From: Sphingobium sp. AS12
GTDB lineage: Bacteria > Pseudomonadota > Alphaproteobacteria > Sphingomonadales > Sphingomonadaceae
Direction: 5' to 3'
Length of the DNA: 64,000 nucleotides
Assembly (NCBI RefSeq): GCF_019097845.1
Contig: NZ_JAHRGM010000024.1
Coordinates: forward strand, 124,001 to 188,000
The notes under the pieces are model-generated. The model had not been told where the DNA came from. It worked only from the letters and a program-made list of their open reading frames with translations, and ran no database searches. Every line of letters starts with the position of its first letter. Position 1 is the stretch's first letter. Positions 16,172 to 23,662 of the stretch are shown here, piece after piece. A program made the position numbers and the translations under genes.

Positions 16172-18748
16172 ATGGCGACTGAGCCTAGCCCCCCTGCGAT
16201 CGACCAAAAAATACTTCCCACCGCCCTGGCCTATGCCGCGCGGGGTTGGCCGGTGTTGCCCTGCAATCCGCGCGACAAGCGTCCGCTCGTACAGCGCGAC
16301 GTTGTAGACGGAAAGCCGGTCCCCAAGAGTGGAGGCCTGTCCAAGGCCAGTTGCGACGCGGAGACGGTGCGCGCCTGGTGGAAGCGCTGGCCGCACGCGC
16401 TGATCGGCATCGCGACGGGAAAGAGCGGTTTTTTCGCACTCGACTTCGATCCGCGAATCGACGCTGACACGGGCGAGGAATGGACGCTTGATCGACTGAA
16501 GACGGAATTAGAGGCCCAGATGGGCTGCGCCCTGCCGCCGTCGCTCGCCGTCCGGACCCCCTCGGGCGGGGTCCATGTCTATTTTCGCCAGCCTGACGAC
16601 GATCCGATCCGAAACAGCAATGCGCTGCCCGAGCATGTCGATGTGCGCGGCGATGGCGGCTATGTGATCGCACCGCCTGGGCGCAATGCCGCCGGTGGCG
16701 TTTATCGTTGGCTGCGCGATGATAGCGCCGCGCCGATTGTGGATGCGCCAGACGCGCTGCTGTCGATCCTTCGTCCGCGCAAGGCCAGCAAGGCCAATGG
16801 GTCGCCTCCTGTGGGCAAGGGAAAGGGTGACGCGGCGGCGGAGCGTTATGCACTGACCGCACTCCAGCGCGAGTGCGCCGAAGTGGAAACCGCAGGAACG
16901 GGCGGCAGGCAGGACAGCCTTAACCGCGCAGCGTTCAATATTGCTCAGCTGGTCGCGGCGGGCGCTTTGCCGGAAGGGATGGCGCGCGCAGCGCTGGAAC
17001 AGTCGGCCGCGAAGAATCCGGGAAGGGACAGCGAGGCGCAACTGACGGCCACCATTGACAGCGGTTGGTTGGCGGGCCTCGGCAAGCCACGCGACCTTGC
17101 AGCCATTGCGGACCGGCGGGCACCACGTCGCCAGAATGAGGGGCGGGCCAGACCAACGGAGGCAAATGACAACGCCCCGGATGACGATGCGATTCACCGC
17201 CGCTTGTGCATGGTGCCACTGACCGACCTGGGCAATGCGGAGCGATTTGCCGCACGGTTCGGTGATCGCGTGCGCTATGTCGATAAGTGGGGCTGGATCG
17301 CCCATGACGGTCGGCGCTTTATTCATGACGGCGCAGAAGCGCTGATCGGCGGGTGGGTGCATGCGACCGTGCGGGCAATCCGGCACGAAGCCCGCGTCAT
17401 GCGTGATAGCGGCCGTCGCGATCGGGGCGAACCCGGCGCGCTGGACGACTTGATGGAGACAAAGCGCAACGGCGATGAAGTGCTGTTGTCGGATAAGCTC
17501 GCGGCTTGGGCCAAGGCTTCGGAGAGCGCGGCAAAGCTTGCATGTATTGCTGGTATTGCGCGCCAGCTCGAAGGCTATGGCCTGACGGTCCAGCCTGAAC
17601 AGCTCGATCGCAATCCGTTCCTGATCAATTGCGCCAACGGCACGCTAGAGCTTGTCCATGAACCGGATGCGCCGGAACCTTGGGCGCAGCTGCGGCTGCG
17701 CGCGCATGATCCGTGCGACCTGATCACGCGGCTTGTGCCGGTAGAGTATCGGCCAGGCGCGACGTGCGAGCGCTATGATCGCTTTCTGGAGAGGGTGCAG
17801 CCCTCGGACGAAATGCGGGCCTTTCTGCATCGATGGGGCGGGTTGTCTCTGACAGGCGACGTGAGCGAGCAAAAGCTGGCGTTCTTCTATGGCAAGGGCG
17901 CAAACGGCAAATCGACGCTGGTGGACACATGGGCGACGATCGCGGGCGACTATGCCGGGACCGTGCCGATCGAGACGTTCCTTGATCAGGGTCGAAAGCG
18001 GAAAGGGTCAGAGGCTTCCCCGGACCTGGCGGCGCTTGTGGGCGTTCGCCTGCTGCGCACGTCCGAACCTGAAAAGGGATCGAAGCTGGCGGAAGCGCTG
18101 ATCAAATTGGCGACGGGCGGCGAGCCTATGCCGGTGCGGCGTTTGAACCGCGATCCGTTCGACCTTCATCCTGCCTTCAAGATGATCATATCGGGCAATC
18201 ATCGCCCGTCGATCAGCGGGGTGGACGATGGCATCTGGCGGCGCGTGATGTTGGTGCCGTGGGACGTCCAAATCCCCGACGCGGAGAAAGACCGGCAGTT
18301 GGTCGCCAAGCTGCGGGATGAGGCCAGCGGGATACTCAATCGGCTTTTGACAGGACTACTCGACTGGCGGCTTCGCGGCCTTCAGGAACCAGCCAGCGTG
18401 CGCGGTGCGACGGCCGACTATCGGGAGCAGAGCGACCCGCTTGGACGCTTCCTGGCCGCCTGCACGCGCCCTGCCGATGGGCAGCGGGTCCAGTCATCCA
18501 AGCTCTACGCTTTGTTCCTGGCATGGGCGCGCGCGGCCGGTGAACGGGAATGGACACAGATGGGCTTCAGCAAGGCGATGCTCGATCGCGGTTATCGCAA
18601 GATCGAAAGCCACGGCATGCGGTGGCTCGACCTGGAGACGACACGCACGGCCGACGACCTGGCGAGCGATGACATGGCCGATGACTTCGTGCCCGGATTT
18701 GAAGCGCCCCGTCGCCCCTGGGAGGATGATGATGACTTGCCAATCTAG
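16172..18748 (+). CDS. Bifunctional prim-pol primase / D5-like superfamily 3 helicase
   Basis: 858 residues. The N-terminal archaeo-eukaryotic primase (prim-pol) domain carries Asp91 and Asp93 in LDFDPR, His135 in GGVHVYF, and Asp157 in VDVRGDGGYV. The middle part is a linker and D5_N-like region. The C-terminal AAA+ helicase has Walker A GKGANGKST (574-582) and LLRTSEPEKGSK, IISGNHRPS and DDGIWRRVMLVPWD typical of P4/D5 primase-helicases. It should recognise an origin, unwind it and prime replication of the element, as P4 alpha does. It is the first gene of the element; the iteron-like array begins 3 bp after its stop. Confidence 0.93.
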   Translation: MATEPSPPAIDQKILPTALAYAARGWPVLPCNPRDKRPLVQRDVVDGKPVPKSGGLSKASCDAETVRAWWKRWPHALIGIATGKSGFFALDFDPRIDADTGEEWTLDRLKTELEAQMGCALPPSLAVRTPSGGVHVYFRQPDDDPIRNSNALPEHVDVRGDGGYVIAPPGRNAAGGVYRWLRDDSAAPIVDAPDALLSILRPRKASKANGSPPVGKGKGDAAAERYALTALQRECAEVETAGTGGRQDSLNRAAFNIAQLVAAGALPEGMARAALEQSAAKNPGRDSEAQLTATIDSGWLAGLGKPRDLAAIADRRAPRRQNEGRARPTEANDNAPDDDAIHRRLCMVPLTDLGNAERFAARFGDRVRYVDKWGWIAHDGRRFIHDGAEALIGGWVHATVRAIRHEARVMRDSGRRDRGEPGALDDLMETKRNGDEVLLSDKLAAWAKASESAAKLACIAGIARQLEGYGLTVQPEQLDRNPFLINCANGTLELVHEPDAPEPWAQLRLRAHDPCDLITRLVPVEYRPGATCERYDRFLERVQPSDEMRAFLHRWGGLSLTGDVSEQKLAFFYGKGANGKSTLVDTWATIAGDYAGTVPIETFLDQGRKRKGSEASPDLAALVGVRLLRTSEPEKGSKLAEALIKLATGGEPMPVRRLNRDPFDLHPAFKMIISGNHRPSISGVDDGIWRRVMLVPWDVQIPDAEKDRQLVAKLRDEASGILNRLLTGLLDWRLRGLQEPASVRGATADYREQSDPLGRFLAACTRPADGQRVQSSKLYALFLAWARAAGEREWTQMGFSKAMLDRGYRKIESHGMRWLDLETTRTADDLASDDMADDFVPGFEAPRRPWEDDDDLPI

Positions 18749-18750
18749 GC

Positions 18751-19020
18751 TTGCAAGGCTTCGTGCAACGGTAGTGCAACACCTGATGCAAGGCTTTAGG
18801 CGCGGTTTTCTGCGCCTTTGCAACACTTGCAAGGGTCATGTGCATAGTTGTTCTCATGCGTGTGCGCGCGGGCGCGTGTCTGCGCGCATGCGCGAGAGTT
18901 ACACAAAAGCCTTGCTAGTCTTGCAAGTGTTGCATTCTCTCAAAGAGAATGGCGGTTTTCCACCATTCCACCTCTCCAGTGCGCGCAAGGGTGTGCAAGG
19001 CTCGCAGCTTTTGGTGCAAG
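18751..19020. repeat. TGCAAG/TGCAAC iteron-like array, candidate replication origin
   Basis: Ten copies of TGCAAG or TGCAAC (either strand) lie in 270 bp, starting 18752, 18764, 18775, 18787, 18819, 18828, 18922, 18929 (minus), 18994 and 19015. The first four are spaced 12, 11 and 12 bp, i.e. one helical turn. Two form the palindrome CTTGCAAG (18826-18833, 18920-18927). Also present are an alternating CG-rich palindromic stretch near 18860-18895 and a 7-bp hairpin (18934-18940 with 18944-18950). The setting right after the primase-helicase gene fits a P4-like origin. No gene fits this stretch well. Confidence 0.65.
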
Positions 19021-19030
19021 GGTCGGCGTT

Positions 19031-19189
19031 ATGAGGCGGGTTTCCCCTTCATCCCGGCTGCGCTCGCTCGCCCGTGAAGTCGGCCGCCTGCATCCCGATT
19101 GGCAAAACCCCGAACGCTATTTCGAGCGGCGCGACGAACTGCGCCGGGAGATCGCAGCGCTCGCCACCGACATGGAGGCTGGACGATGA
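19031..19189 (+). CDS. Small element-encoded protein, helical
   Basis: 52 residues, MRRVSPSSRLRSLAREVGRLHPDW..., ending in a charged helix with RRDELRREIAAL. The stop overlaps the next start (ATGA at 19186-19189), a coupling seen in compact phage operons. The phrase PDWQNPERYFERRDEL is typical of small phage proteins of unknown role. AAGGG lies about 10 bases before the ATG. No function is assigned. Confidence 0.6.
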   Translation: MRRVSPSSRLRSLAREVGRLHPDWQNPERYFERRDELRREIAALATDMEAGR

Positions 19190-19737
19190 AGGAAGAGGGA
19201 CAGCGAGACGGTGTGGAAAATCACATGTCTGCTGATGCAGGGTGTGATGCACCACTAGCAAACAGGGGCCAGGGGGGTGGTCAGAAGTCCACAAGGTCCG
19301 GGGGGTCTGGACCCCCTGTGACCCCATCGGCAGACTTTTTTTTAGCCGAAAGCGATTTTCAGAGCGCGGTTTCGGCGTGTGATGCCTCACCCCGGCGCGG
19401 CGGCATACCACCCCACGACAAAACACCTGAAAAAGCATTGCTTGTCAGTGGCTTAGTATCAATCGGCAAGACGCGACCTGAGATAGCGCGGGCAATCGGC
19501 GTCGCACAGTCCACCCTTTACGCCATTTATTTTTCTGAGCTTGGTGTCGGCTCAGTCCGGCGCGGACGGCCCCAACATGTCCCGTCCGATGCGAACCGCG
19601 CCTTGGCCGCCCGCATGCGCCAAGCCGGAGCATGCAAGATGACGATCGCGATGGCGCTGGGCATCTCCCAACCGACGTTGCGCCGAGCCTACGCGGACGA
19701 ACTTCTCTCCAAACGCAAAGGAACCGAAAGTGAATGA
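19186..19737 (+). CDS. Double helix-turn-helix protein of the element
   Basis: 183 residues. The first 85 residues are low-complexity and glycine-rich, with no recognisable fold. Two HTH segments follow: KTRPEIARAIGVAQSTLYAI (about 105-124) and KMTIAMALGISQPTLRRAYA (about 154-173), homeodomain-like as in Hin-type and small-terminase DNA-binding regions. GGAGG lies 7 bases before the ATG. It may be a transcription regulator or a packaging-specificity (TerS-like) protein; the sequence alone does not decide. An internal GC hairpin plus T8 run (near 19295-19343) lies inside the N-terminal codons and could attenuate the transcript. Confidence 0.7.
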   Translation: MKEEGQRDGVENHMSADAGCDAPLANRGQGGGQKSTRSGGSGPPVTPSADFFLAESDFQSAVSACDASPRRGGIPPHDKTPEKALLVSGLVSIGKTRPEIARAIGVAQSTLYAIYFSELGVGSVRRGRPQHVPSDANRALAARMRQAGACKMTIAMALGISQPTLRRAYADELLSKRKGTESE

Positions 19738-19966
19738 ACTGGATCATGCTAACGCCGTAGTGCAGCGCGTTACTACGGTGCTGGACGAAGCGCTTGCCCA
19801 ACATCCCCGGCATCTCGTTCTTGCTGGAGCCGTTGTTGCTACGGTCGAGCTATTCCGACGGTTTGGTGCGCGCCGCGTGCTTTCCAATGCCCTTCGCACC
19901 GAAGCCGACCGCGTGGACCGCATGGATCATCTGGACACCGCGGCGCGCCAAACTGGGAGCGCTTGA
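19730..19966 (+). CDS. Small element protein with one hydrophobic segment
   Basis: 78 residues from a GTG start that overlaps the upstream stop by 8 bp. A central hydrophobic stretch (HLVLAGAVVATVELFRRFGARRVL) is followed by an acidic tail. It may be a small membrane-associated or holin-like protein, but the hydrophobic part is short and followed by Arg, so this is weak. The 131 bp after it contain only a small hairpin (CGCCCATTTGGGCG) before the protease gene. Confidence 0.5.
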   Translation: MNELDHANAVVQRVTTVLDEALAQHPRHLVLAGAVVATVELFRRFGARRVLSNALRTEADRVDRMDHLDTAARQTGSA

Positions 19967-20097
19967 TCCCAGGTCTTTCCTTTGCTATGCCGTGAAGGTC
20001 AAAACGCGGGTGTCCGTGTTTCTGACCCTCTGCCAACCGCGAGGATCGCGCAAGGCGACGGCTTCCTGAAACGCCCATTTGGGCGAGCTGTCGGACT

Positions 20098-20763
20098 ATG
20101 CGCATGAATTTCCCAATTACAATTTCAAGTCTTGATGATGCTGGCACCCTGATGGGCATTGCCGCGTTCGACGACGGTGAGTTGAACCGAAACCGGCGGC
20201 GTTATGCAGCCGGAGCCTTCGACAAGTCTGTAGCGACACATATGGCGGCCGGGACGATGCCCGCCATGTTGTTACATCACGACTTGAATCGCCCGGTCGG
20301 TGCATGGAGGTCGATCCAGTCGCAGGGCAACAAGATGTACGTGCAAGGAACGATCGAGCGATCGACCCGCGACGGTGCAGAGGCCTATGCCCTTGTCAAA
20401 GCTAAGGCGATCCAGAGCCTATCGACTGGTGCAATTCACATCAAAAGCCAGGTTGTCCGCCCGACTGGACGATCCGCCGGCGACGTTGCGGGCGAGGTCA
20501 TCACGGAGGCGGATCTTGTCGAGATCAGCCTTGTAAGCGTCCCGGCGAACAAAGGCACGACCATCCTTCAGGTCAATTCGCTTGATGGACCACGCGAGAT
20601 TGAAGAGCTGTTCCGCGACACAGGCATGTCCGGGCGCAAAGCAAAAATTGCCGCCAGCGCCGCTTGGCGCGCGATCAATACCAGCGACGGACAGGCCGAT
20701 GAAGCCCTCTCCACCATCCTTACCACCGCCAGCAGCAGACTGGCCCGTTTCAAAAAGGACTGA
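20098..20763 (+). CDS. HK97-family prohead protease
   Basis: 221 residues. The S78-type fold is suggested by AAFDD and RRRYAAGAFDKS near the N-terminus, the catalytic histidine region LLHHDLNRPVG (His60/61), and the Ser motif QSLSTGA (Ser109), followed by EADLVEISLVSVPAN. It should process the scaffold-like delta domain of the capsid protein and itself during head maturation. The capsid gene starts 2 bp downstream. The C-terminal 50 residues look like the self-cleaved tail. The portal gene that normally precedes it is absent here. Confidence 0.9.
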   Translation: MRMNFPITISSLDDAGTLMGIAAFDDGELNRNRRRYAAGAFDKSVATHMAAGTMPAMLLHHDLNRPVGAWRSIQSQGNKMYVQGTIERSTRDGAEAYALVKAKAIQSLSTGAIHIKSQVVRPTGRSAGDVAGEVITEADLVEISLVSVPANKGTTILQVNSLDGPREIEELFRDTGMSGRKAKIAASAAWRAINTSDGQADEALSTILTTASSRLARFKKD

Positions 20764-20765
20764 AC

Positions 20766-21986
20766 ATGAGCGAAATTGAAGAACTGCTGCGCAGGCATAC
20801 CGATAGCGTTGACGCGGCACTTTCCGGCTTCGAGGGACAGATTACCACCATCAACGACGCCGTGCAGGCGCTCCAGCGCTCGCAAAGCCAGCAGCCAATA
20901 CGAACCGCCGTAGCGCGTGGCGGCAGCATATCCCGCCCTGGTCACCAGCAGGCAGGCAGCGTCGACGGCATCGCCCCTTCGAGCTTCGGCATGGCGGATA
21001 TGCGGAACCTGAGTTGCAGCGGCGATGCCCGCGACAGCCTGGCCAACATCATGCGAGGCGTGGTGACTTCGGCCATGCGTGAAAATAGCGACCCCGATGG
21101 AGGCTATCTGGTGCCGGAGGTCATAGCAGCGCAGATCGAGACCCTAGTGCTGCGCCAGTCGCCTTTGCGCCGCATTTGTCGGGTGGTTGATTTCATATCC
21201 AGCCCCAAGGTCGTACTGCCCGTAAACGCGCGGGGTGCGACGGCCGGATGGGTCGGTGAAACCGAGGATCGCACTGAAACAGAGACGCCTGAACTGGCGA
21301 CCGTCAATCCGCCGGGTGGCACCCTCTACGCCCTACCCGCTGCGAGCGAAGAAGTGGTAGAGGATGCGATCATCAACATGGACCAGTTCCTGGAGGAAAA
21401 CGTGGTCGACGCTTTCGCGGAAAGCGAGAGCGAAGCGTTCATCCGGGGCAACGGGATTAAGAAACCAGCCGGTTTCCTTGCACCGGATCGCATCCCCACG
21501 ACGCAGGCCGACGGCGCGCGTCCAGTGGGCACCCTGCAATATATCCCGACCGGAAACCCTGCGTCCCTTTCCACTGACATGATCTCGCTCTTGGTGAAGA
21601 TGATTTTCAGCATGAAGGCCGGTTACCGACAGGCGCCTGGCGTGGCATGGCTCGCCGCAACCGAGATGATTTCCTATCTGACCCAGCTCAGGGATGAACT
21701 TGGCCGCCCGCTCTTCATCCCGTCATTGACCGATGGTGTGCCAGGAACGCTGTTGGGCTATCCTGTGCTGGAGGCGGAACATATGGACCCGGTTGTTGCG
21801 GACGCTACGCCGCTCGCCTTTGGCAATTGGCAACGCGGCTACGTGATCGGCGACCGCACTAAGCTGAATGTGCTGCGCGACCCTTACACCACGAAGGGGA
21901 TCATCAAATGGTATTTCCGCAAACGGGTTCATGGCTCCGTTCTGAACAGTGAAGCTATCAAGTTGCTGCGGGTCTCCGCCGAATAA
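20766..21986 (+). CDS. HK97-type phage major capsid protein
   Basis: 406 residues, full length for the family. An N-terminal coiled-coil delta domain (1-42, EELLRRHTDSVDAALSGFEGQ) and a variable linker precede the mature HK97 fold from about residue 88 on. Typical elements are DPDGGYLVPEVI, SPLRRICRVV, WVGET, LYALPAASEEVVEDA, and a C-terminal basic segment with YFRKRVHGSV. It should assemble the head shell after cleavage by the protease encoded just upstream. No head-tail connector follows it, which is unusual. Confidence 0.93.
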   Translation: MSEIEELLRRHTDSVDAALSGFEGQITTINDAVQALQRSQSQQPIRTAVARGGSISRPGHQQAGSVDGIAPSSFGMADMRNLSCSGDARDSLANIMRGVVTSAMRENSDPDGGYLVPEVIAAQIETLVLRQSPLRRICRVVDFISSPKVVLPVNARGATAGWVGETEDRTETETPELATVNPPGGTLYALPAASEEVVEDAIINMDQFLEENVVDAFAESESEAFIRGNGIKKPAGFLAPDRIPTTQADGARPVGTLQYIPTGNPASLSTDMISLLVKMIFSMKAGYRQAPGVAWLAATEMISYLTQLRDELGRPLFIPSLTDGVPGTLLGYPVLEAEHMDPVVADATPLAFGNWQRGYVIGDRTKLNVLRDPYTTKGIIKWYFRKRVHGSVLNSEAIKLLRVSAE

Positions 21987-22090
21987 GTCCGCCGACTCCC
22001 GAGGCCGACGCCGTGCGGCCGATAGCGATAAGTGCGATGCCTGGCGGATGCCTAGCGTGGGCTGATTGGTTCAATCGCGCAGCACGGCAG

Positions 22091-22122
22091 TAGGAGGGGC
22101 AGGCGAAAGTCTGTCCCTCCTA
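22091..22122. terminator. Hairpin between capsid and DUF4145 genes
   Basis: A 14-bp stem (22091-22104 with 22109-22122, two G-T wobbles) closes a GAAA tetraloop. It lies between the convergent capsid and DUF4145 genes and ends 3 bp before the DUF4145 stop on the other strand, so it can end transcription from both sides. The T tract is poor. Confidence 0.65.
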
Positions 22123-22125
22123 TGC

Positions 22126-22908
22126 TTATTCAGGTGCGTTTTCGGAAGGATTGACCGTCGGCGGAGCAAGGGCATTCTGTCCGGCGCGAGCGTTAGCGAT
22201 CGCTGCCTTCTTTTCATCACTCACGCTGGCAATGCGTGCAAGGCGCTGCTGGCGGCTGTGGCGAGCAACATACCATTCCTCGAACAGCATTTCGATCAAT
22301 TGAATTAGAAGTTGGGCTTCATCGGCATCAACCGGAATGATCAGGTTGATGTCTTTTTCCATGTGTGCACCGATATTGCCGATGCCCCTCACCTGATCGA
22401 TCGCTTCGACCGCTTCGAAATTAACGCCGGGAGCAGCTTTCCCTTCGTCCACCCGACGCTTTAACTCGTTTATCTCGTCTATTAGTCGTGCCTTGGAAAT
22501 ACCGCAGAAATCCCGGATCATGCCCTGAAGGCACCGGCGAGACAGTGTTGCCGATGCTTTCGGGCTTAGGTTTCGAATTCTGCATGCCTCGACATAATCC
22601 TCAACAATTGGTTCTGGAATATAGGCAGGCTGCGGCTTAGCATTGTTTTCCGGCAACAAGTTCCAAAAATATATCGGATCACCGACAACTTTATTATACT
22701 GTCCGTAACCATCAAATGCGGCAGTTTTAACTGAAACGGAAAGTGTCAATTTCCTACACTCAGCATTGGCACAGCCTATAGCAATAAAAGACAAACCTAC
22801 TCTTCCAATATCGAGACCACGTATGTCTATCTCGGAATCGGAAATCGATATGTTTTGACCAACAGCCACTTGCGCGCGTTGGCAATATGAGCAAACCCAG
22901 TTACTCAC
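22126..22908 (-). CDS. Zinc-finger DUF4145 protein, candidate defence or toxin-like cargo
   Basis: 260 residues from a GTG start overlapping the RHH stop. The N-terminus has a zinc-ribbon pattern: CSYC at about 6-9 and CANAEC near 47-52. The middle/C-terminal helical part matches DUF4145 (YVEACRIRNLSPKASATLSRRCLQGMIRDF ... VRGIGNIGAHMEKD). DUF4145 is known from restriction-type and other defence-linked proteins, but its own activity is unclear. Base composition is visibly more AT-rich than the neighbours, suggesting separate acquisition. It is read opposite to the head genes and paired with an RHH regulator, as cargo often is in satellites. Confidence 0.8.
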   Translation of the reverse strand: MSNWVCSYCQRAQVAVGQNISISDSEIDIRGLDIGRVGLSFIAIGCANAECRKLTLSVSVKTAAFDGYGQYNKVVGDPIYFWNLLPENNAKPQPAYIPEPIVEDYVEACRIRNLSPKASATLSRRCLQGMIRDFCGISKARLIDEINELKRRVDEGKAAPGVNFEAVEAIDQVRGIGNIGAHMEKDINLIIPVDADEAQLLIQLIEMLFEEWYVARHSRQQRLARIASVSDEKKAAIANARAGQNALAPPTVNPSENAPE

Positions 22909-23096
22909 TGTTTATCTTTCATTTGAATATCTAGTATTTGACGGATCGCTTCCGGCCGTGACAGCTGCCCGCCCTCTTGGCGCTTAATCCAAGCGTCCAG
23001 TGCAGCTAGTTGGTCGGGTTCAAGCCGAAGATGGATCGAAACAGAGCCGGTCGGCGGTCTGCCCCTTTTTCGCGTACCAGCTATTGCATCTGTCAT
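22905..23096 (-). CDS. Ribbon-helix-helix DNA-binding protein (CopG/Arc type)
   Basis: 63 residues. A basic arm TRKRGRPPTG precedes the beta strand SVSIHLRLEP and two helices (DQLAALDAWIKRQE, SRPEAIRQILDIQ), the full RHH fold. Such proteins are dimeric repressors or antitoxins that control their own operon. The stop overlaps the GTG start of the DUF4145 gene, so the two are made together. A 10-bp direct repeat brackets its start codon and is a good candidate for its own operator. Confidence 0.85.
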   Translation of the reverse strand: MTDAIAGTRKRGRPPTGSVSIHLRLEPDQLAALDAWIKRQEGGQLSRPEAIRQILDIQMKDKQ

Positions 23097-23112
23097 GGTT
23101 AACGCGTACCAG
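23071..23112. promoter_or_regulatory. Direct repeats bracketing the RHH start, candidate operator
   Basis: CGCGTACCAG occurs at 23071-23080 and again at 23103-23112, 32 bp apart (three helical turns), one copy on each side of the RHH start codon at 23094-23096. RHH repressors usually bind repeated short sites over their own promoter. The same DNA is the divergent upstream region for the gene at 23183, so both directions could be controlled. Confidence 0.55.
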
Positions 23113-23118
23113 AAAGGC

Positions 23119-23153
23119 GAGCCGAACGGAAGCTACCAACTTCCGCCCGGCTC
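23119..23153. promoter_or_regulatory. Leader hairpin before the 23183 gene
   Basis: GAGCCG (23119-23124) pairs with CGGCTC (23148-23153), and GGAAG (23128-23132) with CTTCC (23140-23144), giving an 11-bp stem with a 3x3 internal loop and 7-base loop. It ends 18 bases before the AGGAG ribosome site of the next gene. Possible RNA control element or weak terminator. Confidence 0.35.
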
Positions 23154-23182
23154 TAACCGTCAACCGATCCAGGAGATCGATC

Positions 23183-23662
23183 GTGGCTCACTCCCCTCTA
23201 CGGGCGGAATCCGCCTATGCCAACCCTATCAGCCGCCGCCAGGCACTCGCTGCCTTGGCCATTTCCCAAATTGCGGCAGTGCCCTCCGTTCACGCGCTAT
23301 CCCCTTCCATTTCGGAAGGGCGGAAACCTCTCTTTGCTCGCACAGATGAAGCGGACGCGCATTTTTGGCAGCTGCACGCGCACAGGATCAAGATCGATGC
23401 GGCATGGGAGGCGAGTTTCAAAACGACGTCATCTGACATGTCGGATGAGGAAATGAATGATTGGGGCGCGCTTCATAGGGAGGCAGAGCGGGCCATGATG
23501 GCTGCGCCTATTGCCACCCTGACAGCACTACGGGCCAAGCTCACCTACATCAAAACAGGCGAAATGGACGTGCTGGATGGTGATGATGAATATCCAGCGG
23601 TCATCGATCTAGTTTTGCGTGACGCTGATCACCTTATTAGCATGTGGGAGGCTGCCCGATGA
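23183..23662 (+). CDS. Phage-type hypothetical protein with Arg-Arg hydrophobic N-terminus
   Basis: 159 residues from GTG; AGGAG at 23171-23175 lies 7 bases before it, which decides the start. The N-terminal part SRRQALAALAISQIAAVPSVHA resembles a Tat-like signal but lacks a clear second half; small phage proteins of this kind are common in alphaproteobacterial prophages. The rest is acidic and helical (DEADAHFWQLHAHRIKIDAAWEA). Function unknown. The next gene overlaps by 4 bp (ATGA). Confidence 0.65.
   Translation: MAHSPLRAESAYANPISRRQALAALAISQIAAVPSVHALSPSISEGRKPLFARTDEADAHFWQLHAHRIKIDAAWEASFKTTSSDMSDEEMNDWGALHREAERAMMAAPIATLTALRAKLTYIKTGEMDVLDGDDEYPAVIDLVLRDADHLISMWEAAR

Noticed and set aside
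18848..19030. Upstream extension of the 52-residue frame, starting in the CG-rich stretch
   Set aside because: It would code for Cys/Arg/Ala runs across the iteron-like array; the ATG at 19031 with AAGGG before it is more likely.
22066..22308. 80-residue plus-strand frame after the capsid gene
   Set aside because: It covers the terminator-like hairpin and the antisense of the DUF4145 gene; no ribosome site or fold.
23183..23662. Tat-exported protein call for the element gene
   Set aside because: It has the twin Arg and hydrophobic run, but similar phage proteins are cytoplasmic and the cleavage region is not convincing; reported as hypothetical only.
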